From assembly GCA_903885375.1 (NCBI GenBank), contig CAISIK010000093.1:1-49020 (forward strand): a DNA stretch of 49,020 nucleotides, written 5' to 3'. The position numbers were made by a program, and so were the translations under genes. Position 1 is the first letter of the stretch, and the number at the start of each line of letters is the position of its first letter. Positions 7,902 to 15,091 of this stretch are shown one piece after another. The notes below the pieces were generated by a model that worked only from the letters and a program-made list of their open reading frames with translations, was not told the origin of the DNA and did no database searches. The stretch is from an uncultured Pseudomonadota bacterium (GTDB lineage Bacteria > Myxococcota_A > UBA796 > SXON01).

Positions 7902-8732
7902 TCAGTGCCGCCGCGGCCGGGCATCCCGCGCGGCGGCCTGGATCTCGCGCTGAACGCCGCGCACGTCGGCCTTGCGGCTGGACCCCCGCCAGCGGCCGGT
8001 GAGCTGGGTGTCGGGGTGCAGCTCGGCCCGCTCGTAGAGGCCCCACATCTCCTCGCCGAAGCGGGATTCGAGGAGCGGCGGGCAGAAGCGGCCGAGGAAT
8101 CCGGTGATGGCGCCCACATCGCGCAGGAGGATGGTGCGGGCGTTGCGGTTGCCGGCGGCATCAATCGCCTGCGGGAGGTCGATGATGACCGGCCCCTGCG
8201 CGGAGAGGAGCACGTTGTACTCGGACAGATCGCCATGCACGAGGCCGGCGCACAGCATGAGCTGCGCCTGGTGCATCACGAACCCGTGGCTGTTCCAGGC
8301 CTGCTCGGGCGTGAACGCGCAGTCGCACAGGCGAGGGGCAGGCTGATCCTCGGCATCGAGGAGGAGCTCCATCAGGAGCACGCCTTCGGAGAACACGAGC
8401 GGCTTCGGCACCCGCACGCCCGCCGCGGCGAGCTTGTAGAGCGCATCGACCTCCGCCGTCTGCCAGGCGGCTTCGGCCTGTTCGCGCCCGTACTTGCTGC
8501 CCTTCTCCATCGCGCGCCGCTGGCGGCTGTTGCGCACCATCCGGCCCTCGGTGTAGTCGGCGCGCTGCCGAAAACTCCGGTGGATGGCCTCCTTGTACAC
8601 CTTGGCCACGCAGTAGCGGCCTTCGGCGATCACGATGTACACGGCGGCTTCCTTGCCGCTCATCAGCGGGCGGACCACCTCCTGGACCAGGCCGTTTTCG
8701 AGCAGCGGGTAGAGGCGTTCGGGAATCTTCAT
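7902..8732 (-). CDS. RIO1-like serine/threonine kinase
   Basis: This 276-residue protein shows RIO kinase features: a nucleotide loop with MSGKEAAVYIV (about residue 25), the Lys-containing CVAKVYK, the catalytic loop HGDLSEYNVL, and the metal-binding IIDLPQAID. RIO kinases lack the usual activation loop and substrate lobe, as here. In archaea and eukaryotes Rio1 acts in small ribosomal subunit maturation; bacterial members are less common and their role is not settled. The tail after residue 245 is basic and low in conservation. It is a single leftward gene, convergent with the deaminase gene (43-base gap, GC palindromes only). A GGGGGAG stretch lies rather far from the ATG. Confidence 0.88.
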   Translation of the reverse strand: MKIPERLYPLLENGLVQEVVRPLMSGKEAAVYIVIAEGRYCVAKVYKEAIHRSFRQRADYTEGRMVRNSRQRRAMEKGSKYGREQAEAAWQTAEVDALYKLAAAGVRVPKPLVFSEGVLLMELLLDAEDQPAPRLCDCAFTPEQAWNSHGFVMHQAQLMLCAGLVHGDLSEYNVLLSAQGPVIIDLPQAIDAAGNRNARTILLRDVGAITGFLGRFCPPLLESRFGEEMWGLYERAELHPDTQLTGRWRGSSRKADVRGVQREIQAAARDARPRRH

Positions 8733-8822
8733 CGTGCGGGCCGCTCCCCCCTAATTCGTCGGTCGCTGGCGCGGCGTGGGCCGAACGAGCGGGGGGCGGC
8801 TCTCGCGAGCCTCCCAAAACGG

Positions 8823-8858
8823 CCTGGGGGGGCTACCGCGAACGGTAGCCCCCCCAGG
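8823..8858 (-). terminator. Strong intrinsic terminator, perfect 16-bp stem with UUCG loop
   Basis: The arms CCTGGGGGGGCTACCG and CGGTAGCCCCCCCAGG are perfectly complementary around a four-base loop that reads TTCG on the minus strand. On the minus strand it is followed shortly by TTTT. It lies just after the stop of the leftward Ala-rich lipoprotein gene and should end that transcript before the RIO kinase gene. Confidence 0.75.
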
Positions 8859-8877
8859 GAGGGCAGGGCCGGGCGGA

Positions 8878-10191
8878 CTACTCGGCGCCCTCGGACAACG
8901 CGGCGGCCGCGGCGGCGCGCACCAGCAGCTCGGTGGTGGCCGAAACCTTGCCGTCCACGAGCTCGGTAGAAGCGGCCTGGACGCTGCCCTCCACCTCGGC
9001 GCGGAAAACCGCGTAGGCCTGCCAGCTGCTGCCCCCCGCGAGCGAGGCGACCGACGCTTCACCTCCCGCCCCGGCGGCGATGGCGGCGCTGGCGCTCGCC
9101 TTCACCTCCGCCGAGAAGGTCTCCGCGGCGTCGCTGGCGCCCGAGACGAGCGCATCCGCCTCGTTCACGGTCTCCGCGCCGATGGCGAGCGTGTCTCCCA
9201 GCAGGCCCGAAGCCACCTCCCCGCCGCCGAGCCACGTCTCCGCCCACGCGCTCCATGCCGGGCCGCTCGCCTCGCCGGCGAGCATCGCCTCGATGAGGAC
9301 GCGACCGGCGGCTTCGGCGCCCGCGGTGGTCTCAGCGTCGGCGTCGGCGTCGGCGAGGGCCTCCATCACCGCCGCCGTGGCGAACCGGGCGGACAAGGAC
9401 CCACTCCCGGCGTCGAGCGTGCTCTCGAACGCGGCGCGCGCCGCCGTGTCGGCGTCGGCCGCGACCGACATCGAGACCCCCTCCGCGGCCCACGCGTCGG
9501 CCACCGCGGCATCGAAGGCGGCCTGGGCCTCGGCCTCGACCTCGCCCGCGTCGAGGGCCACATCGAAGGCCTGACGGGCGGTCAGGCTTGCATCGAGGCG
9601 GGCCGCGGCGCCGAAGGCCGATCCGTTCGAGGACAGCGCCAGATCGGCCGCTTCGGTGGCCGCGATCTCGGCCATGGCGAGCGCGCTGATGGCGGCATCC
9701 GCGTCCCCGGCGGCGGCGACGGGCCCCGCGAACGCGGCGCTGACGCGGCCCCGCATGTCCACGGTGTTCACGCCCTCGAGGCTGCCGGAGAGGTCCGCGA
9801 TGGCGAACGCCACCTCGGCCTCCAACGTGGTCTCGGCGTCGATGGGCGCGGCCACGGTCACCTCGTCGAAGCTCGACCGGCCATCGACGAGGACCGCGCC
9901 CACGACGGCACCGCTCGCGTCGAACGCCGTGATCACCACGGGACTGGCGCCCCCCTCGAATTCCACCGTGTAACGGCCATCGGCGCCCACCTCGGCGCTG
10001 CCGAGCGGCTGGGCCGAGTCGGCGTCTTCCACCGTGACCGTAGCGGCACCGTCCCCCGCCACACGCCCTTCCACCGACCGTTGACCGGTCTCGCCGTCCG
10101 GGCCGGTCCGACCCGAGGCGTCCGACGATCCGTTGCAGGCTACGAGCAGGGAGAGCCCGACGAGGACGGGCAGGCTGAGAGTCGTACGCAT
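8878..10191 (-). CDS. Ala-rich secreted lipoprotein of unknown function
   Basis: This 437-residue protein starts with a clear lipoprotein signal (MRTTLSLPVLVGL then the lipobox LVAC near residue 19). Residues about 40-110 look like a small beta-rich domain, possibly carboxypeptidase-regulatory-like (VTVEDADS, GRYTVEF). The rest, about 120-437, is an extremely Ala-rich, acidic, helical sequence without aromatic clusters, with AEA and ADA repeats. No family was recognised. The start is well supported by AGGAG six bases before the ATG. It is the last gene of the leftward group containing the membrane kinase, or stands alone, with a 122-base gap upstream. A surface-exposed fibrous or stalk-like role is only a guess. 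Confidence 0.75.
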   Translation of the reverse strand: MRTTLSLPVLVGLSLLVACNGSSDASGRTGPDGETGQRSVEGRVAGDGAATVTVEDADSAQPLGSAEVGADGRYTVEFEGGASPVVITAFDASGAVVGAVLVDGRSSFDEVTVAAPIDAETTLEAEVAFAIADLSGSLEGVNTVDMRGRVSAAFAGPVAAAGDADAAISALAMAEIAATEAADLALSSNGSAFGAAARLDASLTARQAFDVALDAGEVEAEAQAAFDAAVADAWAAEGVSMSVAADADTAARAAFESTLDAGSGSLSARFATAAVMEALADADADAETTAGAEAAGRVLIEAMLAGEASGPAWSAWAETWLGGGEVASGLLGDTLAIGAETVNEADALVSGASDAAETFSAEVKASASAAIAAGAGGEASVASLAGGSSWQAYAVFRAEVEGSVQAASTELVDGKVSATTELLVRAAAAAALSEGAE

Positions 10192-10212
10192 TTGTTCTCC
10201 TGATTGGGTGTC

Positions 10213-10229
10213 GCGACCAGGTCGGTCGC
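10213..10229. repeat. Inverted repeat in the leader of the Ala-rich lipoprotein gene
   Basis: GCGACC and GGTCGC flank a five-base spacer about 20 bases before the lipoprotein start. It could be an operator or an mRNA hairpin; nothing shows which. Confidence 0.3.
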
Positions 10230-10283
10230 ACCCCCACCGTAGGCGCCGCCACGCCGTTCGGTTCTTACAGGCGACTTGCAGGG

Positions 10284-10315
10284 GAGGCTCACCAACCCCC
10301 GGGGCGGTGGGCCTC
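10284..10315 (-). terminator. Possible hairpin at the end of the small lipoprotein gene
   Basis: Two 10-base arms (10284-10293 and 10306-10315) pair with a single G-T wobble and include the stop codon of the leftward gene. No T tract follows on the minus strand, so it may attenuate transcription or protect the mRNA rather than act as a full terminator. Confidence 0.3.
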
Positions 10316-10859
10316 ACTCCTCCCGGGCCGCCGAGAAGCTCCCCTCGTAGGAACAAGAGGCTCCCTCGCACGTGGTCGTCCCCGAGAAGCTGCCGTCGAG
10401 GTGGGCCGGCGGACCGGCCTCGAGGCTCCCGTTCCAGGTGTCGGCCACCGTCACGCCCTCCCCGAAGCGAACCGCGCCCACGGCCTCCGAAGCCGAGAGC
10501 ACGCCCTCGAAGGAGCCGCTCTGCCCACCGTAGGCGGCGTAGCCCCCTCGCCACGTGCAGGTCACCTCGCCCAGGACGGCGGGATCGGCGGCGGCGTCCA
10601 CACGGAAGGAAGCATCTCCCTCGCAGCGGTCGTCGATGACCACGCCGTCGATCTGGAGGGTGAACGAGCCGGTGTAGGTGCCCTTCCAATCATCGGCAAG
10701 CGCGGTGTCTGCACGGCCGGTGTCCGGCGGCCCGCTGTCGGTGGCCGCGCTGTCGCCCGAGCCGCTGTCCTCCCCGGATCGCGAGCGGGCATCGGCGAGA
10801 CGCGACTGGTGGGCGTCGTCGTCGATGAGCAGACAGGCGCCGGCGAGAGTGAGCAACAT
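10314..10859 (-). CDS. Small secreted lipoprotein, unknown function
   Basis: This 181-residue protein begins with a very short signal (MLLTLAG) and lipobox Cys at residue 9. An Asp/Ser/Gly/Thr-rich linker (about residues 25-52) follows, then a beta-rich domain of about 125 residues with four Cys (RCEG, VTCTW, TTTCEGASCSYEG) likely forming disulfides. The domain has repeated 'GS-F-G' strands, as in small beta-sandwich or lipocalin-like folds, but no family was recognised. No upstream in-frame start exists near the ATG, and no clear Shine-Dalgarno is visible. It lies 45 bases after the membrane kinase gene and may share its transcript. Confidence 0.7.
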   Translation of the reverse strand: MLLTLAGACLLIDDDAHQSRLADARSRSGEDSGSGDSAATDSGPPDTGRADTALADDWKGTYTGSFTLQIDGVVIDDRCEGDASFRVDAAADPAVLGEVTCTWRGGYAAYGGQSGSFEGVLSASEAVGAVRFGEGVTVADTWNGSLEAGPPAHLDGSFSGTTTCEGASCSYEGSFSAAREE

Positions 10860-10904
10860 TTCTGCAAGGAGCGTAGCCGAATTCGCCCCCGCCAGCCGCG
10901 CGGG

Positions 10905-12353
10905 TCAATCCGCCCTACAGGTCCGGAACGCGGCGCTGCAGGTCACCCGCGTGAGGCGTCCCGCCCGGACCCCCACCCGGCCCGCCTCGAAGGCAGGCGA
11001 GTCGCCGATCACCGCCCACACCACGTACCGGCCGGGGGGCAACGTGCCGCTCCGGTAGCGGCGGCCTCCGGCCTGCAACCAAGCGTCGGCGACGTCGCCG
11101 GTGAAGGAGACCCGCGCGGACGGCGCGGGAACGTCGGCAGAGGCAGCCGCCACGCCCGAGGTGAGCGCAGGCGGCGGCGCCGACGACTCCTCCGACGCTG
11201 GCGCGGCGGCCGGCACACCGTCGGGGGAAGGAGCGACCTCTGCCGAGGCCACCGACGGAGAGGAGGGCTCCGGCATGGGCGGAGCGTCGGGGCGCGTCGA
11301 GCCCTCCCCGACCCCCCGAATCGCGGCCAGCACCACCCCGGCGCCGAGCGCCGCACCACCGAGCGGCGCCAGCAGGCGCTGCCACGCGGCGCCCGATCGG
11401 CGGGCCGTTCTCGATTCGGCCGCCAGCGAGGGGGCGAGGGTGGGAGCGCCGCGTGTGCGGGCTTCGTGCGCCTGGGAGGGGATGGGATGCGCCAAAGCGG
11501 TGAGGACGCGCGGGGGGTCGATGCTGGCGTCGGTCGCGAGAACGGCCGCGATGCGGCCGGCGAGCGCGTCACACGAGGGCGGGCGATGGCTCGGGTCCAC
11601 GCGGAGGCAGTCCCGCACGATCCGCGCGAGCGCAGGCGGGAGGTCGGGAACGAAGGCGCAGGGGTCGGTGTGGGCCTCCCGCTCCACCGCGGTCATCAAC
11701 GCGCCCAGGTCCAGTTGGGGGTACGCCCGCACCTGGCACAGCACCTCGCAAAGCACGCACCCAAGCGCGAAGATGTCGGAGCGTACGTCGGCCGATGCCG
11801 CGTCACGGAACTGCTCCGGCGACATGTAGCCGGGCGTGCCCATCAGCGCGCCGGTCTGCGTGATTCGCGGCTCGGCGTCGCTCCCGGTCGTGACGAGCCC
11901 GAAGTCCGCCACGCGCGCGAGGGGTTCAGAGCCGCGGAGGTCGACGAGCACGTTCTCCGGCTTGAGGTCCCGATGCACCATGCCTCGGGCGTGCGCCGCA
12001 CTCACGCCGGCGAGGACCTGGCCGAACAGGCGAAGGCGGGCATCCAGCCGCGGCTCGCGCCGGAGCCACCCACCCAGGTCGGGACCCTCCACGAGGTCCA
12101 TCACCACGCCTACCTCGTCGCCCTCCTCCAAAACGTCGTGCACGGTGACCACGTTCGGGTGGTCGAGGTTCGCTTGCGCGCGGGCCTCGCGCATCACCCG
12201 CTCCCGCACGCGCGGCGTGCTCGCACGGACGATCTTCACGGCGACGCGCCGGCCGAGCAGGGCATGTCGGGCGGCAAAGACGCTCCCCGTGCCCCCCGAG
12301 CCGAGCGGACCTTCCAGCCGGTACACGCCGAACTCGCCGGAGCCGCGTGCCAC
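10905..12353 (-). CDS. Membrane Ser/Thr protein kinase (PknB-type) with a short extracytoplasmic domain
   Basis: This 482-residue protein has a complete Hanks-type kinase domain at about residues 8-270: LGSGGTGSVF, AVKIV, HRDLKPEN (catalytic D129), DFG, and GTPGYMSPEQ. A juxtamembrane region leads to one membrane helix at about 326-345, then a Pro/Ala/Ser-rich linker and a C-terminal domain of about 85 residues (SFTGDVADAWL, LPPGRYVVWAVIG) outside the membrane, reminiscent of PEGA-like beta domains. The GTG start lies one base after the stop of the upstream gene. The kinase is intact and probably autophosphorylates. The divergent FHA-winged-helix protein is an attractive phosphothreonine-reading partner, but that is inference. 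Confidence 0.9.
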   Translation of the reverse strand: MARGSGEFGVYRLEGPLGSGGTGSVFAARHALLGRRVAVKIVRASTPRVRERVMREARAQANLDHPNVVTVHDVLEEGDEVGVVMDLVEGPDLGGWLRREPRLDARLRLFGQVLAGVSAAHARGMVHRDLKPENVLVDLRGSEPLARVADFGLVTTGSDAEPRITQTGALMGTPGYMSPEQFRDAASADVRSDIFALGCVLCEVLCQVRAYPQLDLGALMTAVEREAHTDPCAFVPDLPPALARIVRDCLRVDPSHRPPSCDALAGRIAAVLATDASIDPPRVLTALAHPIPSQAHEARTRGAPTLAPSLAAESRTARRSGAAWQRLLAPLGGAALGAGVVLAAIRGVGEGSTRPDAPPMPEPSSPSVASAEVAPSPDGVPAAAPASEESSAPPPALTSGVAAASADVPAPSARVSFTGDVADAWLQAGGRRYRSGTLPPGRYVVWAVIGDSPAFEAGRVGVRAGRLTRVTCSAAFRTCRAD

Positions 12354-12354
12354 G

Positions 12355-13023
12355 CTAGATCCGCAGGACGATAGCGCCGGCCACCATCGCTCCCACGGCG
12401 CCGGTCCCCGCGGCCACCGACACCCAGAACGCGGTGTTCGTCTCCGTGCGCAGCCCCTCGAGCGCGTCCGGCGGCGTGCCGGGATCGAAGTAGTTTTCGT
12501 GGGCATCGCTGGCCACCGCGAAAGCGGCACCGGCCGCCACCGCGGAGGCCGCACCCACCCCGAGCAACGCCCAGCCCGCTGGCCGGCTGGGGCTGGCCTC
12601 GGGATAGCCCACGGCCTGCTGCGCGCCGGGCAGGTAGCCCGTCCACGCGGTGCGTCCGCCGGCCGTGCGCCACTGGACCAGCGCGGGCAGGCCAGCCACC
12701 CGGGTGAGCCCGGGCTCCCCATCTACCCACACCGTGCCGGAGCGCGGCCGGGGGAGCCGGGAGGGCAGGAGTCCGTCCAGCGCGAGCTTCCCGTACAGGA
12801 GGCGGAGCGGGTGACTGTCGGGGAATCGGTCGGGAAGGGCCCAGCCGGGATCGAGACGCCGGGCGGCGAGAAACGCGGCCGCTGCGGCGTCGCGGTCGCC
12901 GAGGACGTCGGCGCGGAAGCCGGCCAGCCGGTGGGCGCGGGCCGCGTCGCCGGTGGTGAGCGGCTCGGAGACGCAGGGCAGCACGGCGGCCGCGGCGTCG
13001 GTCGCGGTGCGGAACGCCTCCAC
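12355..13023 (-). CDS. Predicted membrane protein with TPR-like N-terminal part; true start upstream and unclear
   Basis: From the GTG at 13023 it has 222 residues: an Ala-rich helical part that looks TPR-like (AAAAAFLAARRLDPGW), a beta-rich middle (SGTVWVDGEPGL) and two C-terminal membrane helices at about 145-165 and 195-215. The same frame stays open upstream to a TGA at 13164-13162 and encodes a very good signal peptide (CRLTALVALLW, then GAAHATC), but no ATG, GTG or TTG occurs there. An ATG at 13165 lies in a different frame. So the gene probably begins near 13165 with a frameshift in the sequence, or uses a rare start. It precedes the kinase gene by one base and is likely its partner. 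Confidence 0.65.
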   Translation of the reverse strand: MEAFRTATDAAAAVLPCVSEPLTTGDAARAHRLAGFRADVLGDRDAAAAAFLAARRLDPGWALPDRFPDSHPLRLLYGKLALDGLLPSRLPRPRSGTVWVDGEPGLTRVAGLPALVQWRTAGGRTAWTGYLPGAQQAVGYPEASPSRPAGWALLGVGAASAVAAGAAFAVASDAHENYFDPGTPPDALEGLRTETNTAFWVSVAAGTGAVGAMVAGAIVLRI

Positions 13024-13156
13024 GTCGAGTCGCGTCCAAGTGGCCTCCGCCCCGGCGGCGGCGGTCCGCCACTGCTCCGCGCTCGCGGGCGTTTGGCAGG
13101 TCGCATGGGCGGCCCCGCTCCACAGCAGGGCGACGAGAGCGGTGAGCCGGCACGGC

Positions 13157-13185
13157 TTGAGTCATTCTGCCACACCTGCGATAGG
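13157..13185 (+). promoter_or_regulatory. Weak candidate promoter for the FHA-winged-helix gene
   Basis: TTGAGT and GATAGG are separated by exactly 17 bases, and the GTG lies about 10 bases after the -10 box, so the transcript would be nearly leaderless. Agreement with consensus is modest. It overlaps the unresolved 5' end of the divergent gene. Confidence 0.25.
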
Positions 13186-13194
13186 CTGGCCATC

Positions 13195-14103
13195 GTGCAC
13201 CCTCCCCTCCGGGTCTGCGTCCTGCGCGGCGGCCAGCCGGTGTTCGAGGTTCCGCTCGGCCCCGCGGGGGTGCGGGTCGGCCGGGCACCCGACAACGATC
13301 TCGTGCTCACCGGACCGGACATCTCGTGGGGTCACGCCGAGTTCTGGGCCCACCAGGGGCGCGCGTACGTGCGGGATCGGGGCAGCTCCAACGGCACGTT
13401 CGTGAACGGCTGGCGGGTCCGGGTGCCGCTGCCGGTGTCGGAAAGCGACGAGATCCGGTTGGGGGCGACCACCCTGGTGCAGGTGGCGGGCGGGGCGACC
13501 GCGCCGCCCGAGGCCCCCCGCGGGTGGCTGATCGAGGATGTGACCGCGGGCGTGCTCCTCCCCCCGGGAGCCGGACACCCCCAGGTCCTCCCTCCCGACC
13601 CGCAGGGGATCGTCCAGCTTGCCTCCGGCGACCGCGTCGCGGCCGGCGAGCTGTTCTCCGTGGGCGACCGCACCTTCCGGGTGGTGCCCGAGGCGAACCA
13701 ACCGGTGGACACCGCGGGCGCCGCCGGCGAGACCTGGCCCTACCGGCTGTCCGTCAGCCTGGACGGCCCCACCGGGCCGGAGGCCACGCTCTCCCATCGC
13801 GGCGGTCCCGGCCGGTGCCAGATCCGGGCGGAGAACCGGGCGGTGCTGCTCTACGTGCTCGCGAGGCAGGCGGTCGAGGATCGCCGCCGGGGGCTGCCGG
13901 CGGACCGCGCGGGATGGTGTGACGACGACGACGTGGTCACGGGAATCTGGGGGCGCGAGGGCGCCACCATGGATGTCAACGGCCTCCACGTGCTGCTGCA
14001 CCGCGTCCGCCGGGAGGTAGAGAAGGCAGGCTTCGACCCGGCCTTCCTGGAAAAGCGCAACCGCGGCCTTCGCGTGGCGTTGCTCGACGTGTCGGTGGAC
14101 TAG
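13195..14103 (+). CDS. FHA domain protein with C-terminal winged-helix (OmpR/PhoB-type) DNA-binding domain
   Basis: This 302-residue soluble protein has an N-terminal FHA domain (about 5-95) with GRAPDNDLVL, ISWGHAEF and DRGSSNGTFVNG. The usual SRxH is SWGH, so the canonical Arg is missing although GR, Ser, His and Asn are kept. A middle beta-rich region (about 110-205) is unrecognised. The last 100 residues match transcriptional-regulator C-terminal winged helices: WGREGATMDVNGLHVLLHRVRREVE, shown here only as an outline of the recognition helix, then LEKRNRGLRVAL. FHA domains bind phosphothreonine, so the protein is probably a transcription factor controlled by Ser/Thr phosphorylation. It is divergent from the operon encoding the membrane kinase. 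GTG is the only start close to the domain. Confidence 0.85.
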   Translation: MHPPLRVCVLRGGQPVFEVPLGPAGVRVGRAPDNDLVLTGPDISWGHAEFWAHQGRAYVRDRGSSNGTFVNGWRVRVPLPVSESDEIRLGATTLVQVAGGATAPPEAPRGWLIEDVTAGVLLPPGAGHPQVLPPDPQGIVQLASGDRVAAGELFSVGDRTFRVVPEANQPVDTAGAAGETWPYRLSVSLDGPTGPEATLSHRGGPGRCQIRAENRAVLLYVLARQAVEDRRRGLPADRAGWCDDDDVVTGIWGREGATMDVNGLHVLLHRVRREVEKAGFDPAFLEKRNRGLRVALLDVSVD

Positions 14104-14194
14104 CGGCGCCGCGTAAGGAGCGCGTAAGACCCTTCCGGGACTGCTGGGTGAACGATGGGGGTGGTCAATGCAGACCGCAACCCAGGAGTCTCCC

Positions 14195-15040
14195 ATGAGC
14201 CAGCACGACGAACTCCCTCCCTTCGAGGACCGGCCCGAGGTGTCCTCGCCGTTCAGCGGCTCGCTCCGCCTGTTGCTCGGCGCCGTCATCGGTGGCAGCG
14301 CCGCGATGGCATGGGTGACCATGTTCTCCGACGCCAGGAACGCCGGCGAGCCGGCCGAGCCGATGCCACCGACCGAGGTGGCCGCTGGCGACATCGCGCC
14401 CGCCTCCCCCGCGCCCGCCGAGCAGCTGCTCGACGCCCAGGCCCGGGTGACGGAGCTGGAAAGCCAGCTCGCCACGGCGGAGCAGCAGCTTGCCGACGTG
14501 GCCACCGCCACGGGCGAACCGCTCGCTGCCGGCGGCGCCGGCGCGCTCGTCGAGCGGGTGGGCTCCCTTCGCGCAAACCTCGAAGCGGCCCGCGACGTTC
14601 GCGACCGGCTCAAGTCCGACCTTCGGGAGGCGCTCGCCCGCGTGGAGGTGAGTTCTGCCCGCGCCGATCGCGCCCAGGCAGCCGTCACCGTGTGGCGGCA
14701 CGCCAAAACGCGGAGCCAGTGGGGGGAGTTCACCGCCCGCGCAAAGACGGAGCTCTGCGACCACGGTACCCGGAAGACGGTGGACCGCTGCCAGGCGGGG
14801 GTGGACGCCTTCTTCACCGAGGCCCGGTACGAACGCTTTGCGCGGTGTGTCAACGGCGGTGGCGCGGAGCCGACCCTGGTGTCCGTGAAGAGCGGGCCGG
14901 TGGCCGAGAGCCTCTCGGAGCCGATCGTGGGCGAGCAGTTGCCGCGCAAGGCGACGTGGTACGTGACGTACTGCGATCCCACGCTGCCCGAGCGCGGCGA
15001 GGAGGAGGCCGCGACCGATCACCTGGCCGCCCTGCCGTAG
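14195..15040 (+). CDS. Membrane-anchored coiled-coil protein with Cys-containing C-terminal domain
   Basis: This 281-residue protein has a short cytoplasmic N-terminus, one membrane helix at about 22-42 (LLLGAVIGGSAAMAW), a Pro/Ala linker, a long coiled-coil-like region at about 75-170 (heptads with Leu, Glu, Ala, Gln), and a C-terminal globular domain with four Cys (ELCDHG, VDRCQAG, FARCVNG, VTYCDPT) that could form two disulfides outside the membrane. The start at 14195 is fixed by AGGAG six bases upstream; an ATG nine codons earlier lacks a site. No family was recognised. It follows the FHA gene by 91 bases and may be controlled with it. Confidence 0.75.
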   Translation: MSQHDELPPFEDRPEVSSPFSGSLRLLLGAVIGGSAAMAWVTMFSDARNAGEPAEPMPPTEVAAGDIAPASPAPAEQLLDAQARVTELESQLATAEQQLADVATATGEPLAAGGAGALVERVGSLRANLEAARDVRDRLKSDLREALARVEVSSARADRAQAAVTVWRHAKTRSQWGEFTARAKTELCDHGTRKTVDRCQAGVDAFFTEARYERFARCVNGGGAEPTLVSVKSGPVAESLSEPIVGEQLPRKATWYVTYCDPTLPERGEEEAATDHLAALP

Positions 15041-15091
15041 GTCGACCGGGGGTCAGGGGAAGGCCTCGTGCTCCCCACGACCTCGCCGCGC

